From: Litorivivens sp041624475
GTDB taxonomy: Bacteria; Pseudomonadota; Gammaproteobacteria; Pseudomonadales; Spongiibacteraceae
Assembly (NCBI RefSeq): GCF_041624475.1
Contig: NZ_JBFJUX010000011.1
Location: 1 to 64,000, forward strand
Reading direction: 5' to 3'
DNA: 64,000 bases
The notes beneath the pieces were generated by a model. It made no database searches. It saw only the letters and a program-made list of their open reading frames with translations, and was not told the origin of the DNA. The position numbers and the translations under genes are program-made. Below are positions 24,642 to 33,164 of this stretch, one piece after another; position 1 is the first letter of the stretch; every line of letters starts with the position of its first letter.

Positions 24642-25627
24642 CACGCTACGCCATGCTCGATGTCTGCTCTGTTCGTGAGGGTGGTTCTGTCGCCGAATCT
24701 CTCGCCAATTCGGTCGCGCTGGCTCAGAACGCAGAACAGTGGGGTTACAGTCGGTTCTGGTTGGCGGAACATCACAACTTCACCGGCATCGCCAGTGCGG
24801 CTACTTCACTGGTTATCGGCCATGTGGCCGCAGCGACAAAGTCGATCCGGGTTGGCGCTGGGGGCATTATGCTGCCCAACCATGCGCCGCTGGTCATTGC
24901 CGAGCAATTCGGCACACTTGAGGCGCTGTATCCCGGGCGCATCGATCTGGGGCTGGGCCGGGCGCCCGGCACCGATCAGCTTACGGTGAATGCACTGCGC
25001 CGCAATCTGGACGGTGATGTAAATCAGTTTCCCCGTGATGTGGTGGAATTGATTCAATTTCTCGACGACCCCGAGCCGGGGCAAACGGTTGTTGCTACGC
25101 CCGGCGCAGGCAGTAAGGTGCCGGTGTGGATTCTCGGTTCCAGTCTGTTTGGCGCGCAGTTGGCGGCCGCGCTGGGATTGCCCTTTGGTTTCGCCTCGCA
25201 TTTTGCGCCGGCCCAGCTGAGCGAGGCTATTCAGTTGTATCGCCAGCGTTTTTCTCCGTCGAAATGGCTTGATGTGCCATACGTTCTGGCGGGTTTTAAT
25301 GTCATTGCGGCAGACAGCAACGATGAGGCTGAATTTCTTGCTAGCTCGATGCGGCGCGCCTTTGTCAATCTGACAATGGGCAAACCCGGCAAGTTGCAGC
25401 CCCCCAGTGCTGATTTGCAGCACTCCTTGAATGCGCGAGATCAAATGATGCTGTCACAGATCATGGCCTGCTCGGCGGTCGGCGATCGCGACACCGTAGC
25501 GCAAAAGCTGAGCACGTTTATCGACGATACGGGTGTCGATGAGATTATTTTTTCCGGTCAGGTATACGATCTTCAGGCACGTTTACGCTCGTTCGAATTG
25601 GCGGCAGAGGTGATGCAGTCTCTTTGA
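24638..25627 (+). CDS. LLM-class flavin-dependent oxidoreductase
   Basis: A 329-residue bacterial-luciferase-like enzyme. RFWLAEHHNFTGIASAATSL, IRVGAGGIMLPNHAPLVIAE and GRIDLGLGRAPGTD are the classic signature of the single-subunit LuxA-like group, which uses reduced flavin and oxygen or transfers hydride. An ATGA overlap with the crotonase gene shows coupling. It differs clearly from the first LLM enzyme of the cluster, so the two probably act on different steps. Confidence 0.88.
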   Translation: MTRYAMLDVCSVREGGSVAESLANSVALAQNAEQWGYSRFWLAEHHNFTGIASAATSLVIGHVAAATKSIRVGAGGIMLPNHAPLVIAEQFGTLEALYPGRIDLGLGRAPGTDQLTVNALRRNLDGDVNQFPRDVVELIQFLDDPEPGQTVVATPGAGSKVPVWILGSSLFGAQLAAALGLPFGFASHFAPAQLSEAIQLYRQRFSPSKWLDVPYVLAGFNVIAADSNDEAEFLASSMRRAFVNLTMGKPGKLQPPSADLQHSLNARDQMMLSQIMACSAVGDRDTVAQKLSTFIDDTGVDEIIFSGQVYDLQARLRSFELAAEVMQSL

Positions 25628-25723
25628 GTGCTGTTGAATAATAAGACGGTAAGTTTTTCTTCTTTGGCGCGGCGCCCTGAACATAAAGTCGGGCGTATTC
25701 GGGCAGAAAAGTGAGAGGTGATT

Positions 25724-26488
25724 ATGAATTTCAGCGAGTTAGTAGGAAAGGTGGCGATTGTCACGGGTGGCAGTCGCGGTCTTGGCCGTGCGATGTCTCT
25801 GGGGCTGGCAAAGGAAGGTGTCAAGGTTGTCGTTGCCAGCCGCAAAATGGAAAACTGCGAAGCGGTGTGTGCGCAGATAGTGCAGGATGGTGGCGAAGCA
25901 TTTGCAGTGAGTGCTCATGCGGGTCAGACGGAAAGCCTCGACAACTTGATAAACCAAACTCTTGAGCACTTTGGCGCAATTGATATTGTTATCAACAATG
26001 CCGGCATTAATCCTGCAGTTGGTGGCTTGTCCGATCTGGAATCCTCGCTGTTTCAGAAAATGTTTGAGGTGGATTTAATGGGGCCCTGGTATCTGGCTTC
26101 GCGAGCTGCGCCCCATATGGCCAAGCAAGGTGGCGGGAACGTAATCAATGTGATTTCTGTATCGGGCTTGAAGCCGCCGGCCTATCAGGGCTTTTATGCG
26201 TCATTAAAGGCTGGGTTGAACGCCATGACCAAGGTCATGGCGGCGGAATGGGCAGGGGACAATATTCGCGTTAACGCGCTGGCCCTCGGTAGCTATCACT
26301 CTGACCTGTTTGACAATAGCGCCGCAGTGATTCCCGGCTTTGAAGAAGGCGCCAAGGCCGCCAGCCTACAAAAGCGCATCGCCGAGACCGACGAAGTAGT
26401 CGGCCCCGTGCTGTATCTGCTCAGTGATATGTCGAAGTATACGACCGGCTCAACCCTTCTGTCCGACGGAGGCTACTGCGTACTCTAG
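25724..26488 (+). CDS. SDR-family oxidoreductase
   Basis: About 254 residues from the ATG at 25724, preceded by GAGAGGTG. Classical SDR: the nucleotide-binding motif TGGSRGLGRAM, NNAGINP, the catalytic Ser in NVISVSGLK, YxxxK represented by FYASLKAGL, and the C-terminal TTGSTLLSDGGYCVL. The catalytic Tyr-x-x-x-Lys reads Y-A-S-L-K and is intact. It reduces or oxidises a keto/hydroxy group, plausibly of the substrate handled by the preceding crotonase and LLM enzymes; it is separated from them by 96 nt and may have its own promoter. Confidence 0.9.
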   Translation: MNFSELVGKVAIVTGGSRGLGRAMSLGLAKEGVKVVVASRKMENCEAVCAQIVQDGGEAFAVSAHAGQTESLDNLINQTLEHFGAIDIVINNAGINPAVGGLSDLESSLFQKMFEVDLMGPWYLASRAAPHMAKQGGGNVINVISVSGLKPPAYQGFYASLKAGLNAMTKVMAAEWAGDNIRVNALALGSYHSDLFDNSAAVIPGFEEGAKAASLQKRIAETDEVVGPVLYLLSDMSKYTTGSTLLSDGGYCVL

Positions 26489-26549
26489 GGATAGTAAGTG
26501 ACAGGTGACACGGGGCCACTATTGGAATCTTGATTACTATCCAGCACCC

Positions 26550-26592
26550 TTGACATCGCATTCTTTATCGCAAATGATAACCATTATCATTT
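26550..26592 (+). promoter_or_regulatory. Promoter with overlapping Fur box
   Basis: A perfect TTGACA (26550-26555) is followed 17 nt later by AATGAT as -10. Over the -10 lies AAATGATAA-CCA-TTATCATTT (26572-26592), a 9-3-9 perfect inverted repeat. It matches the Fur 7-1-7 core TGATAAT-G-ATTATCA with one mismatch per core outside the central base. Repression by iron-loaded Fur is predicted. Confidence 0.85.
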
Positions 26593-26608
26593 AATGCGAG
26601 GGGCAATC

Positions 26609-27091
26609 ATGTCTTGGCAATTTCTTTGTAGCAAGCATCGATCACTGCTTAATGAGCGGCTGGAGGCGACCGCGCCAATCTGGGCGAGCTGGATGCGCAA
26701 GGGCGAGGTTTGCTGTTCAGCGTCCAACTTTGAGGTAGGTATTCAGTATTTTGGCTGTGCCCTAGACCTTTCGCTGCTGTTGATAGAGCGCTATACCGCG
26801 CACGGAGAGCTTGATGGGCAGCGCCATATGGAACGGCTTCTGGCTTCAGGGCTAGCCCTGGCCTCGGCACTGGCACGGTGCGGGCATCTCTCATTGCGGC
26901 GACAATTCCTGGATTCGATCAGCGAGCTTCACTATCGCGAACAATTGCGTACACCACTTTTGGCTGATCGATTACCTGCCTGGGACAGCCATAGCGCATT
27001 GGCCCTGAGCGGGTATTCAGGACAAGGCTTAGCCACGGGGGTATCTGGCGAGCCAGGGCGATCTGACAGGCTTGGGGCGAGTATCAACTGA
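26609..27091 (+). CDS. Uncharacterised protein under predicted Fur control
   Basis: About 160 residues from the ATG at 26609 (GAGGGG ribosome site). No domain is recognised. The N-terminal two-thirds is helical with several Cys and Trp (SWQFLCSKH, WASWMRKGEVCCSASNFE, GCALDLSLLLIERY); the last 35 residues look disordered. It has no signal peptide or membrane helix. The Fur box upstream places it in the iron-starvation response. Its stop overlaps the ATG of the next small gene (TGATG), so the two are probably coupled. Confidence 0.65.
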   Translation: MSWQFLCSKHRSLLNERLEATAPIWASWMRKGEVCCSASNFEVGIQYFGCALDLSLLLIERYTAHGELDGQRHMERLLASGLALASALARCGHLSLRRQFLDSISELHYREQLRTPLLADRLPAWDSHSALALSGYSGQGLATGVSGEPGRSDRLGASIN

Positions 27092-27369
27092 TGGCGGAGG
27101 AAACCGTACATTTGGCGATTGCCACAGATGTTCTTGAGCGGTTAATCGCCAGTGGGGCCCTGTGTGCGGCGGAGGTGTGCTGCGACAGTGCTCAGGATAC
27201 GTCCCGACTGTCATCCATATGCAAGCGATGCTGCATGAGACGGATTACAGCATCAACTCGCTGCGACCTTCCTCAACATCGAGAATCTGAACCCTCACTT
27301 CACCCACGGCCAGACCGAGGGCCTCCAGTACTGGATCAAGGGCCAGCTCTGCGACACCGCCAAGGATAG
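27091..27369 (+). CDS. Small Cys-rich protein, second gene of the Fur-regulated pair
   Basis: Starts at the ATG overlapping the previous stop. The first 50 residues look coding: VLERLIASGALCAAEVCCDS and ICKRCCMRR, with six Cys as C-x2-CC and C-x2-CC, a pattern suited to metal binding. The last 40 residues overlap the convergent tadG-like gene by 125 nt and look like non-coding read-through, so the genuine end may have been lost by a frameshift. I do not assign a function; an iron-related role is inferred from the Fur box only. Confidence 0.45.
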   Translation: MAEETVHLAIATDVLERLIASGALCAAEVCCDSAQDTSRLSSICKRCCMRRITASTRCDLPQHRESEPSLHPRPDRGPPVLDQGPALRHRQG

Positions 27370-29038
27370 GTGCCAGTGCAGTGAGCAGATTGTTGGTCAG
27401 GGTGGCTTGGTCGCCGGTCGACAGCGTGATGGGCAGGCCCAGCAACCTCGCTGAAATATTGCTGACCAACGAACTGCCTGCTGTGCTGATGCCATTGCTG
27501 ACAGCGCCGGAGATTGTGGTGCTTGCTGAACCCTCTTCACTGGGGAGGGCATCGGGCTGCGAAAGATCCATACTGAACGCAATGGTGCTGTCGCTGCCAT
27601 TGGCGATCGGCAAGGTGCCGGCGACGTCCAGATCGGTTTCAACGAGGCCCAGACCACCGAGGGTCAGGTCAACGGACAGATTGGCTGGGTCGCCGGGGTT
27701 AGCGCCGCGTATTTCCGCACTGACTGCCCCGGGTGAGGTGCCCACGGTAAAGTCGAATTGGCGGGATAGCAGGCGTGGACACTGACTTATCTGATCGAGC
27801 CAGGCTTCATTCTCGGCGGTTGATGTGGCAACCGTTATATTGCCGTTCACCGTTAGCAGCGTACCGAGCAGGGCGTTCAGGGCGCCACTGCTGCCGGGGC
27901 CGAAATTGAGATTCACGCTGGTGGCCAGGTCCAGTGCCGCGGTCCGTGCGCTGGTTCGAGGCAGGCCAAGGGAGTCGTAGCCAAAGCGCCCCACGGCTAT
28001 GGTGGGTACGCTGTTGATCGTGAGCTCAACGGTCTGATTCAGGGTGCTGCCGAAAAGGTCCTGAATGATGGGTAGAGAGCTGGTAGGGGTCGTTATATTG
28101 ACGCTAATAGTATCCCCTAAATTGATATCCATCAGCGATGCGGTGATTAGCTGCAGAGGCGTTACTTCACTGTCGTCTGATTGATCGTTTCCCACATAGT
28201 CGTCGTCGACTTGCAGAATATTGCCCAGATCGATTGTTTCGGCGGAGCTGCCGGCTGCAATGGCAGCATTCAAAATATCGTTAATGGCAGCGCTGCTGCC
28301 GCCGCTGAGGGTAATCGCGTTACTCAGTGCGCTTAGCAGTTCGCTCAAACTCAAATTGAGATTACTCAGGTCGTCCAGCCCGGCGCCTGCTGACAGCAGG
28401 CCGGCGCTGGTCAATTCAGCGGTTAGCTCGCCAAAGGTAATGGCGCCATCAATGAGCCCTTGATAGCTGGCGGCGGAAAGGTTGATCGAACTGCCCAACA
28501 GTCCACCTAAAACCGAATTCAACACAGTGGATTGATCGCTGTCGACGGAGAGCAATGCATTGCCGGCGGAGAGGGTGGCGATCAGGTCGCGCTCGGCAAC
28601 ACCGGTCGCGGTGAGGGTAATGTTGTTGAAGACACTGCCGGCAAACAATGACGATGCTACCGTGCGCGACAGAACGACCTGTACCGATTGAAACTCGGCA
28701 CTGCTGGTGAATTCTCGTCGGTTGTTGTTGACCGCCAGCGTACCGAGGTTCACCGAGAGCGAATTTTCTGTAGCGTCGGGGTTAAAACCGTGGTCGACCA
28801 GAGTGTCGCGGATGCCGGCTGCCACCGTGTCTGCGCTTTCAAAGCCGCTGCAATAGAGTTGTGCTGCCTGAATGGCTGCCAGATCGGCCTGTTGCTGCAA
28901 CATACGTTTTTCGTAGTAAAGCCTGCCGGTGTCGACAGCCAGTGCGACGAAAATCAATATGGCGCCCATCAGTACGGCGGTACTGATAACGATGGCGCCG
29001 TACTGCTGACTTATGCGAACAGGACTGGCGTCACGCAT
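27245..29038 (-). CDS. tadG: TadG-like Tad pilus assembly protein
   Basis: A 597-residue protein with an N-terminal pseudopilin-like segment (GAIVISTAVLMGAILIFVALAVD, processed-type hydrophobic helix) followed by RLYYEKRMLQQQADLAA, the TadE/TadG hallmark. A long Ser/Thr/Leu-rich extracytoplasmic region follows, with repeated LGG and LSN-type motifs and few charges. TadG-type minor pilins act at the pilus base or in secretion. It is last of the operon, 5 nt after the DUF3613 gene. It lacks an obvious VWA domain, so its exact equivalence to TadG is moderate. Confidence 0.75.
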   Translation of the reverse strand: MRDASPVRISQQYGAIVISTAVLMGAILIFVALAVDTGRLYYEKRMLQQQADLAAIQAAQLYCSGFESADTVAAGIRDTLVDHGFNPDATENSLSVNLGTLAVNNNRREFTSSAEFQSVQVVLSRTVASSLFAGSVFNNITLTATGVAERDLIATLSAGNALLSVDSDQSTVLNSVLGGLLGSSINLSAASYQGLIDGAITFGELTAELTSAGLLSAGAGLDDLSNLNLSLSELLSALSNAITLSGGSSAAINDILNAAIAAGSSAETIDLGNILQVDDDYVGNDQSDDSEVTPLQLITASLMDINLGDTISVNITTPTSSLPIIQDLFGSTLNQTVELTINSVPTIAVGRFGYDSLGLPRTSARTAALDLATSVNLNFGPGSSGALNALLGTLLTVNGNITVATSTAENEAWLDQISQCPRLLSRQFDFTVGTSPGAVSAEIRGANPGDPANLSVDLTLGGLGLVETDLDVAGTLPIANGSDSTIAFSMDLSQPDALPSEEGSASTTISGAVSNGISTAGSSLVSNISARLLGLPITLSTGDQATLTNNLLTALAPILGGVAELALDPVLEALGLAVGEVRVQILDVEEGRSELML

Positions 29039-29043
29039 ACGCT

Positions 29044-29319
29044 TTACTCGGAAAAGCTTTCGTTGATATAGGTCTCGGCAATGGGGTGCCCGAAACTGTT
29101 GATATAGCGCTCATAGATTTTGCTCTGGGCCTTGCCCGGCAGCTGTTGCTCGTTACGAGACGCAATTTTCCCGGAGCGCTGTAACTCCAGCAGCTGGGCT
29201 GTCGGCGTGGCCTGCTGGCCCTTGAGCAGGGCCTGGGTTGAATCTGCTTTTGCTTCCTCGGCATAACCAGGAAGGCTTGTCAGCAGTACGAATGAGGCGG
29301 CGATAACAAGCGTTTTCAC
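29044..29319 (-). CDS. DUF3613 domain-containing exported protein of the Tad operon
   Basis: A 91-residue protein with a signal peptide (MKTLVIAASFVLLTSLPGYA), then the DUF3613-type core QLLELQRSGKIASRNEQQLP and YERYINSFGHPIAETY. DUF3613 proteins are regularly encoded in Tad loci of gammaproteobacteria near tadD and tadG. Their function is unknown; a periplasmic assembly factor in place of RcpB is a reasonable guess. It overlaps tadD by 4 nt. Confidence 0.85.
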   Translation of the reverse strand: MKTLVIAASFVLLTSLPGYAEEAKADSTQALLKGQQATPTAQLLELQRSGKIASRNEQQLPGKAQSKIYERYINSFGHPIAETYINESFSE

Positions 29320-30077
29320 AGTGTTTCTCCTGTGCGAATAAGGATGGGTTGCTCCAGGCCGGAATCCGGAATTTGAACCGGGACCCTGGCAACCGCGTCT
29401 TTTTGTGGGCTAAGCGAGACTTTTTTGAATTGCGCGGCGCGAACCATCAGATCCTGGAAGGCTTCAGGCGTCATACGGTGGTGTTCTGCAACCGCCCAGG
29501 CAGTCTTTGTGTCCTGGTCAAGAATCAGCGCCAAGACGAGGTTCTTAATGGCGATGCGGTGTTCATTGTGCAGCTGTATGGCCGTCAGAAACTCCTGCTG
29601 GGCGCGCTTGAACTGGCCGCTGGCCAGCAGGGCAAAACCGTAGTCGTTGCGTATGTTGGCATCTGTCGGTAACAGGTCGCGAGCAACTTTCAACTCCTCC
29701 AGCGCCTCGTGGAGTTTGCCATTGACCGCGTAGATCTTGCCCGCACCGAGATAGCCAAGGGCGTGAAGACAGCCATCCTTGAGTTTGTGATACTCGGCCA
29801 GGGCGGCCTCGGGCTGGCCACTTTTGCGCAGCGATTCAGCCATCAGAAAGCTGGCTCCGTCAGAGGCAAAGGGCTCTCTCTCAAGATGGGCGATGGCCGA
29901 GAAATATTGTCCTTCAGAGACCAGCTGCCGGATAAGATCAAGTCGCACACTCATCTCGCGGCTGGCTTCCTGATAGCATTGCTGGCCGCTGTCGACCGGC
30001 ACCTTGCTCAGTTTCGGCTGGCTGCTGCAGGCGCTAAGCAGCGCGCTGGTGAGCAGTATTGCCAGTTGGATACGCAT
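29316..30077 (-). CDS. tadD: TadD-type TPR lipoprotein
   Basis: A 253-residue lipoprotein (signal ending LLSACSS) with TPR-like repeats: YFSAIAHLEREPFASDGASF, ALAEYHKLKDGCLHALGYLG, NGKLHEALEELKVARDLLPT, SGQFKRAQQEFLTAIQLH. TadD is the pilotin-like protein that helps the secretin reach the outer membrane. It sits between tadC (3 nt gap) and the DUF3613 gene, the standard position. Confidence 0.88.
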   Translation of the reverse strand: MRIQLAILLTSALLSACSSQPKLSKVPVDSGQQCYQEASREMSVRLDLIRQLVSEGQYFSAIAHLEREPFASDGASFLMAESLRKSGQPEAALAEYHKLKDGCLHALGYLGAGKIYAVNGKLHEALEELKVARDLLPTDANIRNDYGFALLASGQFKRAQQEFLTAIQLHNEHRIAIKNLVLALILDQDTKTAWAVAEHHRMTPEAFQDLMVRAAQFKKVSLSPQKDAVARVPVQIPDSGLEQPILIRTGETL

Positions 30078-30080
30078 GGT

Positions 30081-31013
30081 TTAACCCCCGTTGAGTGATC
30101 CAAGTGCACGCGAAATAGCGATAAAACCGGGACCGCCAATGACAATGATCAGTGCCGGGAACATCATCAGCATCATAACCACCGACATATTCGCCGAGGT
30201 TTTGCTGACCTTTTCCTGCAGATTGGTTTTGCGACGACTCTGCAGTACTTCATAGAGTTCCTGCAGTGATTTATCGACACCGCCACCGGTACTGGATTCC
30301 TGTCGCAGAATAATCAGATACTCGCGAAAGCCCTCGGCGGTGGTGTTGTTGCACAGTTCCTGCAACGCTTCGTCCTGCGCCTGACCGGCATCGATACGTT
30401 TCACGGCTATTTTCAGTTCGGTCGCGGTGCTGGGTGTCAGGTGTCGCAGCTCGTCACAGAGAATACCGAGGGTTTTCGGCAGTGACAGACCTACGCGCCA
30501 GAGCATTCGGGTGGTTTGGATCAGCATCAACGCCTCTTCCTCCAGACATTTCTGGCGCTTTTCTGCCCGTGTCTGCAGGCCCCGCTTCATCATCAGTAGG
30601 GCGACAATCAGGGCTATAATGGCGTAAGCAAAAGATTCCACCGCGTTGTAGCGGCCCACTGCCATGGCGATGCCCAGCAGCAGGCTGAAAGCTACTGCAG
30701 CGGCTATGGCGTAAACCAGATAACGCATTTGATCTGCGGCTGAACTTACACCGCACTGCCGAAACAGTTGGGCTATTTCGTTGATGGCTTTGTAGCGATT
30801 GCGCAGTTGGCGCCAGGGCTCCAGTTTATACCCGCGCAAAGCGTTTTTTCGCTGCTCGCGTTTCGCGCGTACATCCACCACGGTAGTCTTTTTATGCGGG
30901 GCTTGTGGTGCGGTGCGTGGCTGAGCTTCAAAGCGCGCCAGAACCAGCAGGGCCGGCGCCGCTAACAACAGCACGATACAGGCGAGAAACAGCAGGTGAT
31001 AAGCTTCCATCAT
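30081..31013 (-). CDS. tadC: Tad inner-membrane platform protein TadC
   Basis: A 310-residue type II secretion F-domain protein: an N-terminal helix, a cytoplasmic region, then the GspF-type four-helix core (TRMLWRVGLSLPKTLGILCD, FREYLIILRQESSTGGGVDK) and two terminal helices (MSVVMMLMMFPALIIVIGGP). Together with TadB it forms the inner-membrane platform that the TadA ATPase drives. It lies 7 nt after tadB. Confidence 0.92.
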   Translation of the reverse strand: MMEAYHLLFLACIVLLLAAPALLVLARFEAQPRTAPQAPHKKTTVVDVRAKREQRKNALRGYKLEPWRQLRNRYKAINEIAQLFRQCGVSSAADQMRYLVYAIAAAVAFSLLLGIAMAVGRYNAVESFAYAIIALIVALLMMKRGLQTRAEKRQKCLEEEALMLIQTTRMLWRVGLSLPKTLGILCDELRHLTPSTATELKIAVKRIDAGQAQDEALQELCNNTTAEGFREYLIILRQESSTGGGVDKSLQELYEVLQSRRKTNLQEKVSKTSANMSVVMMLMMFPALIIVIGGPGFIAISRALGSLNGG

Positions 31014-31020
31014 TGCCTCG

Positions 31021-31893
31021 TCAAATGGCCCGGACCATACGCCACAGGGTTACGGCGCCGAGCACTTGCAGCGCCGCCGCGATCATCAGCAAATTCTTGC
31101 CCAGACTGTCATGCCACATCTGCAGGATGAAATCCGGGTTCATGGTGGTCAGTAGCGTGATCATGGCAAGTGGGAGTACGGTTAAAACCAGCGCGGTTAT
31201 CCGGGTTTCACCGGTTTGCGCTTTCAATTCCCGTTTGCCCAGATCTTCCATTCGCAGTATGTGCACAATGTCATCCAGAATCGCGCGAATACTGCCGCCA
31301 AACTGCTCGTTGATATGCAAAGCCGTTGAAATGATCAGCAATTCTTTCAGACCGCTGGTGCGTGCTTCGCGTTCAAAGGCCTGATGAAGTTCCAGGCCAA
31401 GGCCTACCCGTTGCATTACTCGCCGCATGGCCAGTTCAAGAGGGCCATCGATATTTTCCATGGAGTCGGTGAAGGCGTGTTCTACCGACACACCGGCGGA
31501 CAGGCGGCGTGAAACCTGATTGAGAAACGAGGGCAGCGTTTGCAGTAAGCGTTGTTTTTGTCTTGCGCCCAGCGCCTGAAGAGCCAAGTGGGTAATCAGC
31601 AGTAAACCGCCGGCGGCCAGCAGTGCTACCGAAAACTCCAGGGCAAGCCAAAGCATCACAGCCAATACCAGCTCCGCCACCAACAAGGTCATAACGACAG
31701 AAGGTTTAAGGTTCAAGCCTAGACGGTTCAGGTAGCGAATCAGAATTTCCGGCGTCCAGGAGGCCTTTCTGGCAGCCAGAGGGTCGAAGTCCTCTTCTTT
31801 TTTAACGGAAGTCGGACGTGACTCATTCTTGCCTGCCAGCAATAGCACGGCGCCAGCGCCGGCGATTAATATGCTGACCAGAACCCAAATCAC
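31021..31893 (-). CDS. tadB: Tad inner-membrane platform protein TadB
   Basis: A 290-residue type II secretion F-domain protein with a signal-anchor (MIWVLVSILIAGAGAVLLLA), two central helices, the conserved LNQVSRRLSAGVSVEHAFTD and EQFGGSIRAILDDI, and C-terminal helices. It partners TadC. It overlaps the end of tadA by 4 nt, showing translational coupling. Confidence 0.92.
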   Translation of the reverse strand: MIWVLVSILIAGAGAVLLLAGKNESRPTSVKKEEDFDPLAARKASWTPEILIRYLNRLGLNLKPSVVMTLLVAELVLAVMLWLALEFSVALLAAGGLLLITHLALQALGARQKQRLLQTLPSFLNQVSRRLSAGVSVEHAFTDSMENIDGPLELAMRRVMQRVGLGLELHQAFEREARTSGLKELLIISTALHINEQFGGSIRAILDDIVHILRMEDLGKRELKAQTGETRITALVLTVLPLAMITLLTTMNPDFILQMWHDSLGKNLLMIAAALQVLGAVTLWRMVRAI

Positions 31894-33134
31894 GCCAGCC
31901 CTTCCTGCACACGGGCTTGAGCCGTGCCATTTTGATCAACCCGTTCAAGTGCTCTGGTATGCTCATTAAACTGGAATATGGGGTTTAACTCAGCCAGTTT
32001 TCCACTGACCTTAACGATTTCTTTCACGACGCGTTGGCCGTCGTCTAATCTGCCCACGTGGACAATATAATCCAGCGCACTGCCAATCATTTTCTGGCAC
32101 AGGCTATCCGAGCCCTTGAAGTCAGACAGGCCAATCATCATTTCCAGGCGCGTGATAGCATCCTCCGCCGAGTTGGCGTGGACGGTGCTCATCGAGCCGC
32201 TGTGACCGGTATTCATTGCCTGCAACATATCAAGAACTTCGCCGCCGCGACTTTCACCAACGATGATTCGGTCAGGTCGCATTCGCAAAGCGTTGCGCAA
32301 AAGTTCGCGAGCAGAGACTCTGCCGATGCCTTCATTGTTGGGCGGTCGGGTTTCGAGCCTGACAACGTGACTGTGCTGCAGTTGCAGTTCGGCCGCATCT
32401 TCGATGGTGACAACCCGCTGACCATCAAAAATATACTGACTAAGTGCGTTGAGCATGGTGGTTTTACCGGCGCCGGTGGCGCCGCTCACCAGTATGTTGG
32501 CTCTTGCGTGGACGGCCTGTTTCAGAAACTCCATGGCCTCTGTGTTTATTGAACCACTATTGATCAGGTCCTCTTCGGTCAGGGCCTTCTGGCGAAATTT
32601 TCGAATCGACAGACAGGGGCCTTCCAGTGACAGCGGCGGCACAATGGCGTTGATCCGGCTGCCGTCGGGCAGGCGGCCGTCGACCAGTGGGCTGGATTCA
32701 TCGATGCGCCGCCCCAGCGGAGAAATCATGCGACGGATAACCCGCAGTACATGGCGATCATCGAGAAAGCGCAGTCGGGTTTTCTCCAGCACGCCATTGC
32801 GCTCGATAAAGATCGACGTGGGGCCGTTGATCAGAATGTCGTTGACGTCCGGATCTTCCAGCAGGCTTTGTAGCGGGCCGTAGCCTGCGATCTCATCAAA
32901 CAGCTCCTTTTCCAGCGCGGCCTGCTCTTCCTCGGGAATGGGCGTTTCGTATATGCGACAGTACTGACTGATATAGCCGGAAATAGAGCGTGCAAGACGG
33001 TTGGTGTCGCCATCGTAAAAGGCTTCTTCGTCTTCAATACGCTCTATAACAAAGCGGTGCAGTGCGGCCTTTAAGCGCTCATACTCGTCGCTGATATTGA
33101 TCAGGTCATCGTTACTGAGTTCGGACACAGTCAT
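31890..33134 (-). CDS. tadA: Tad/CpaF-type secretion ATPase
   Basis: A 414-residue GspE-family hexameric ATPase: an N-terminal CpaF helical domain, Walker A GATGAGKTT, an Asp box (VTIEDAAEL), Walker B (RPDRIIVGESRGGEVL) and a His box (MSTVHANSAEDAITRLE). It powers Flp pilus extension and probably retraction. It is preceded directly by the secretin gene (30-nt gap); the tadZ/cpaE gene that normally lies here is absent. Confidence 0.96.
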   Translation of the reverse strand: MTVSELSNDDLINISDEYERLKAALHRFVIERIEDEEAFYDGDTNRLARSISGYISQYCRIYETPIPEEEQAALEKELFDEIAGYGPLQSLLEDPDVNDILINGPTSIFIERNGVLEKTRLRFLDDRHVLRVIRRMISPLGRRIDESSPLVDGRLPDGSRINAIVPPLSLEGPCLSIRKFRQKALTEEDLINSGSINTEAMEFLKQAVHARANILVSGATGAGKTTMLNALSQYIFDGQRVVTIEDAAELQLQHSHVVRLETRPPNNEGIGRVSARELLRNALRMRPDRIIVGESRGGEVLDMLQAMNTGHSGSMSTVHANSAEDAITRLEMMIGLSDFKGSDSLCQKMIGSALDYIVHVGRLDDGQRVVKEIVKVSGKLAELNPIFQFNEHTRALERVDQNGTAQARVQEGLA

Positions 33135-33164
33135 CTCCTGTCATCCACGGTTCCGTTGTGGCCT

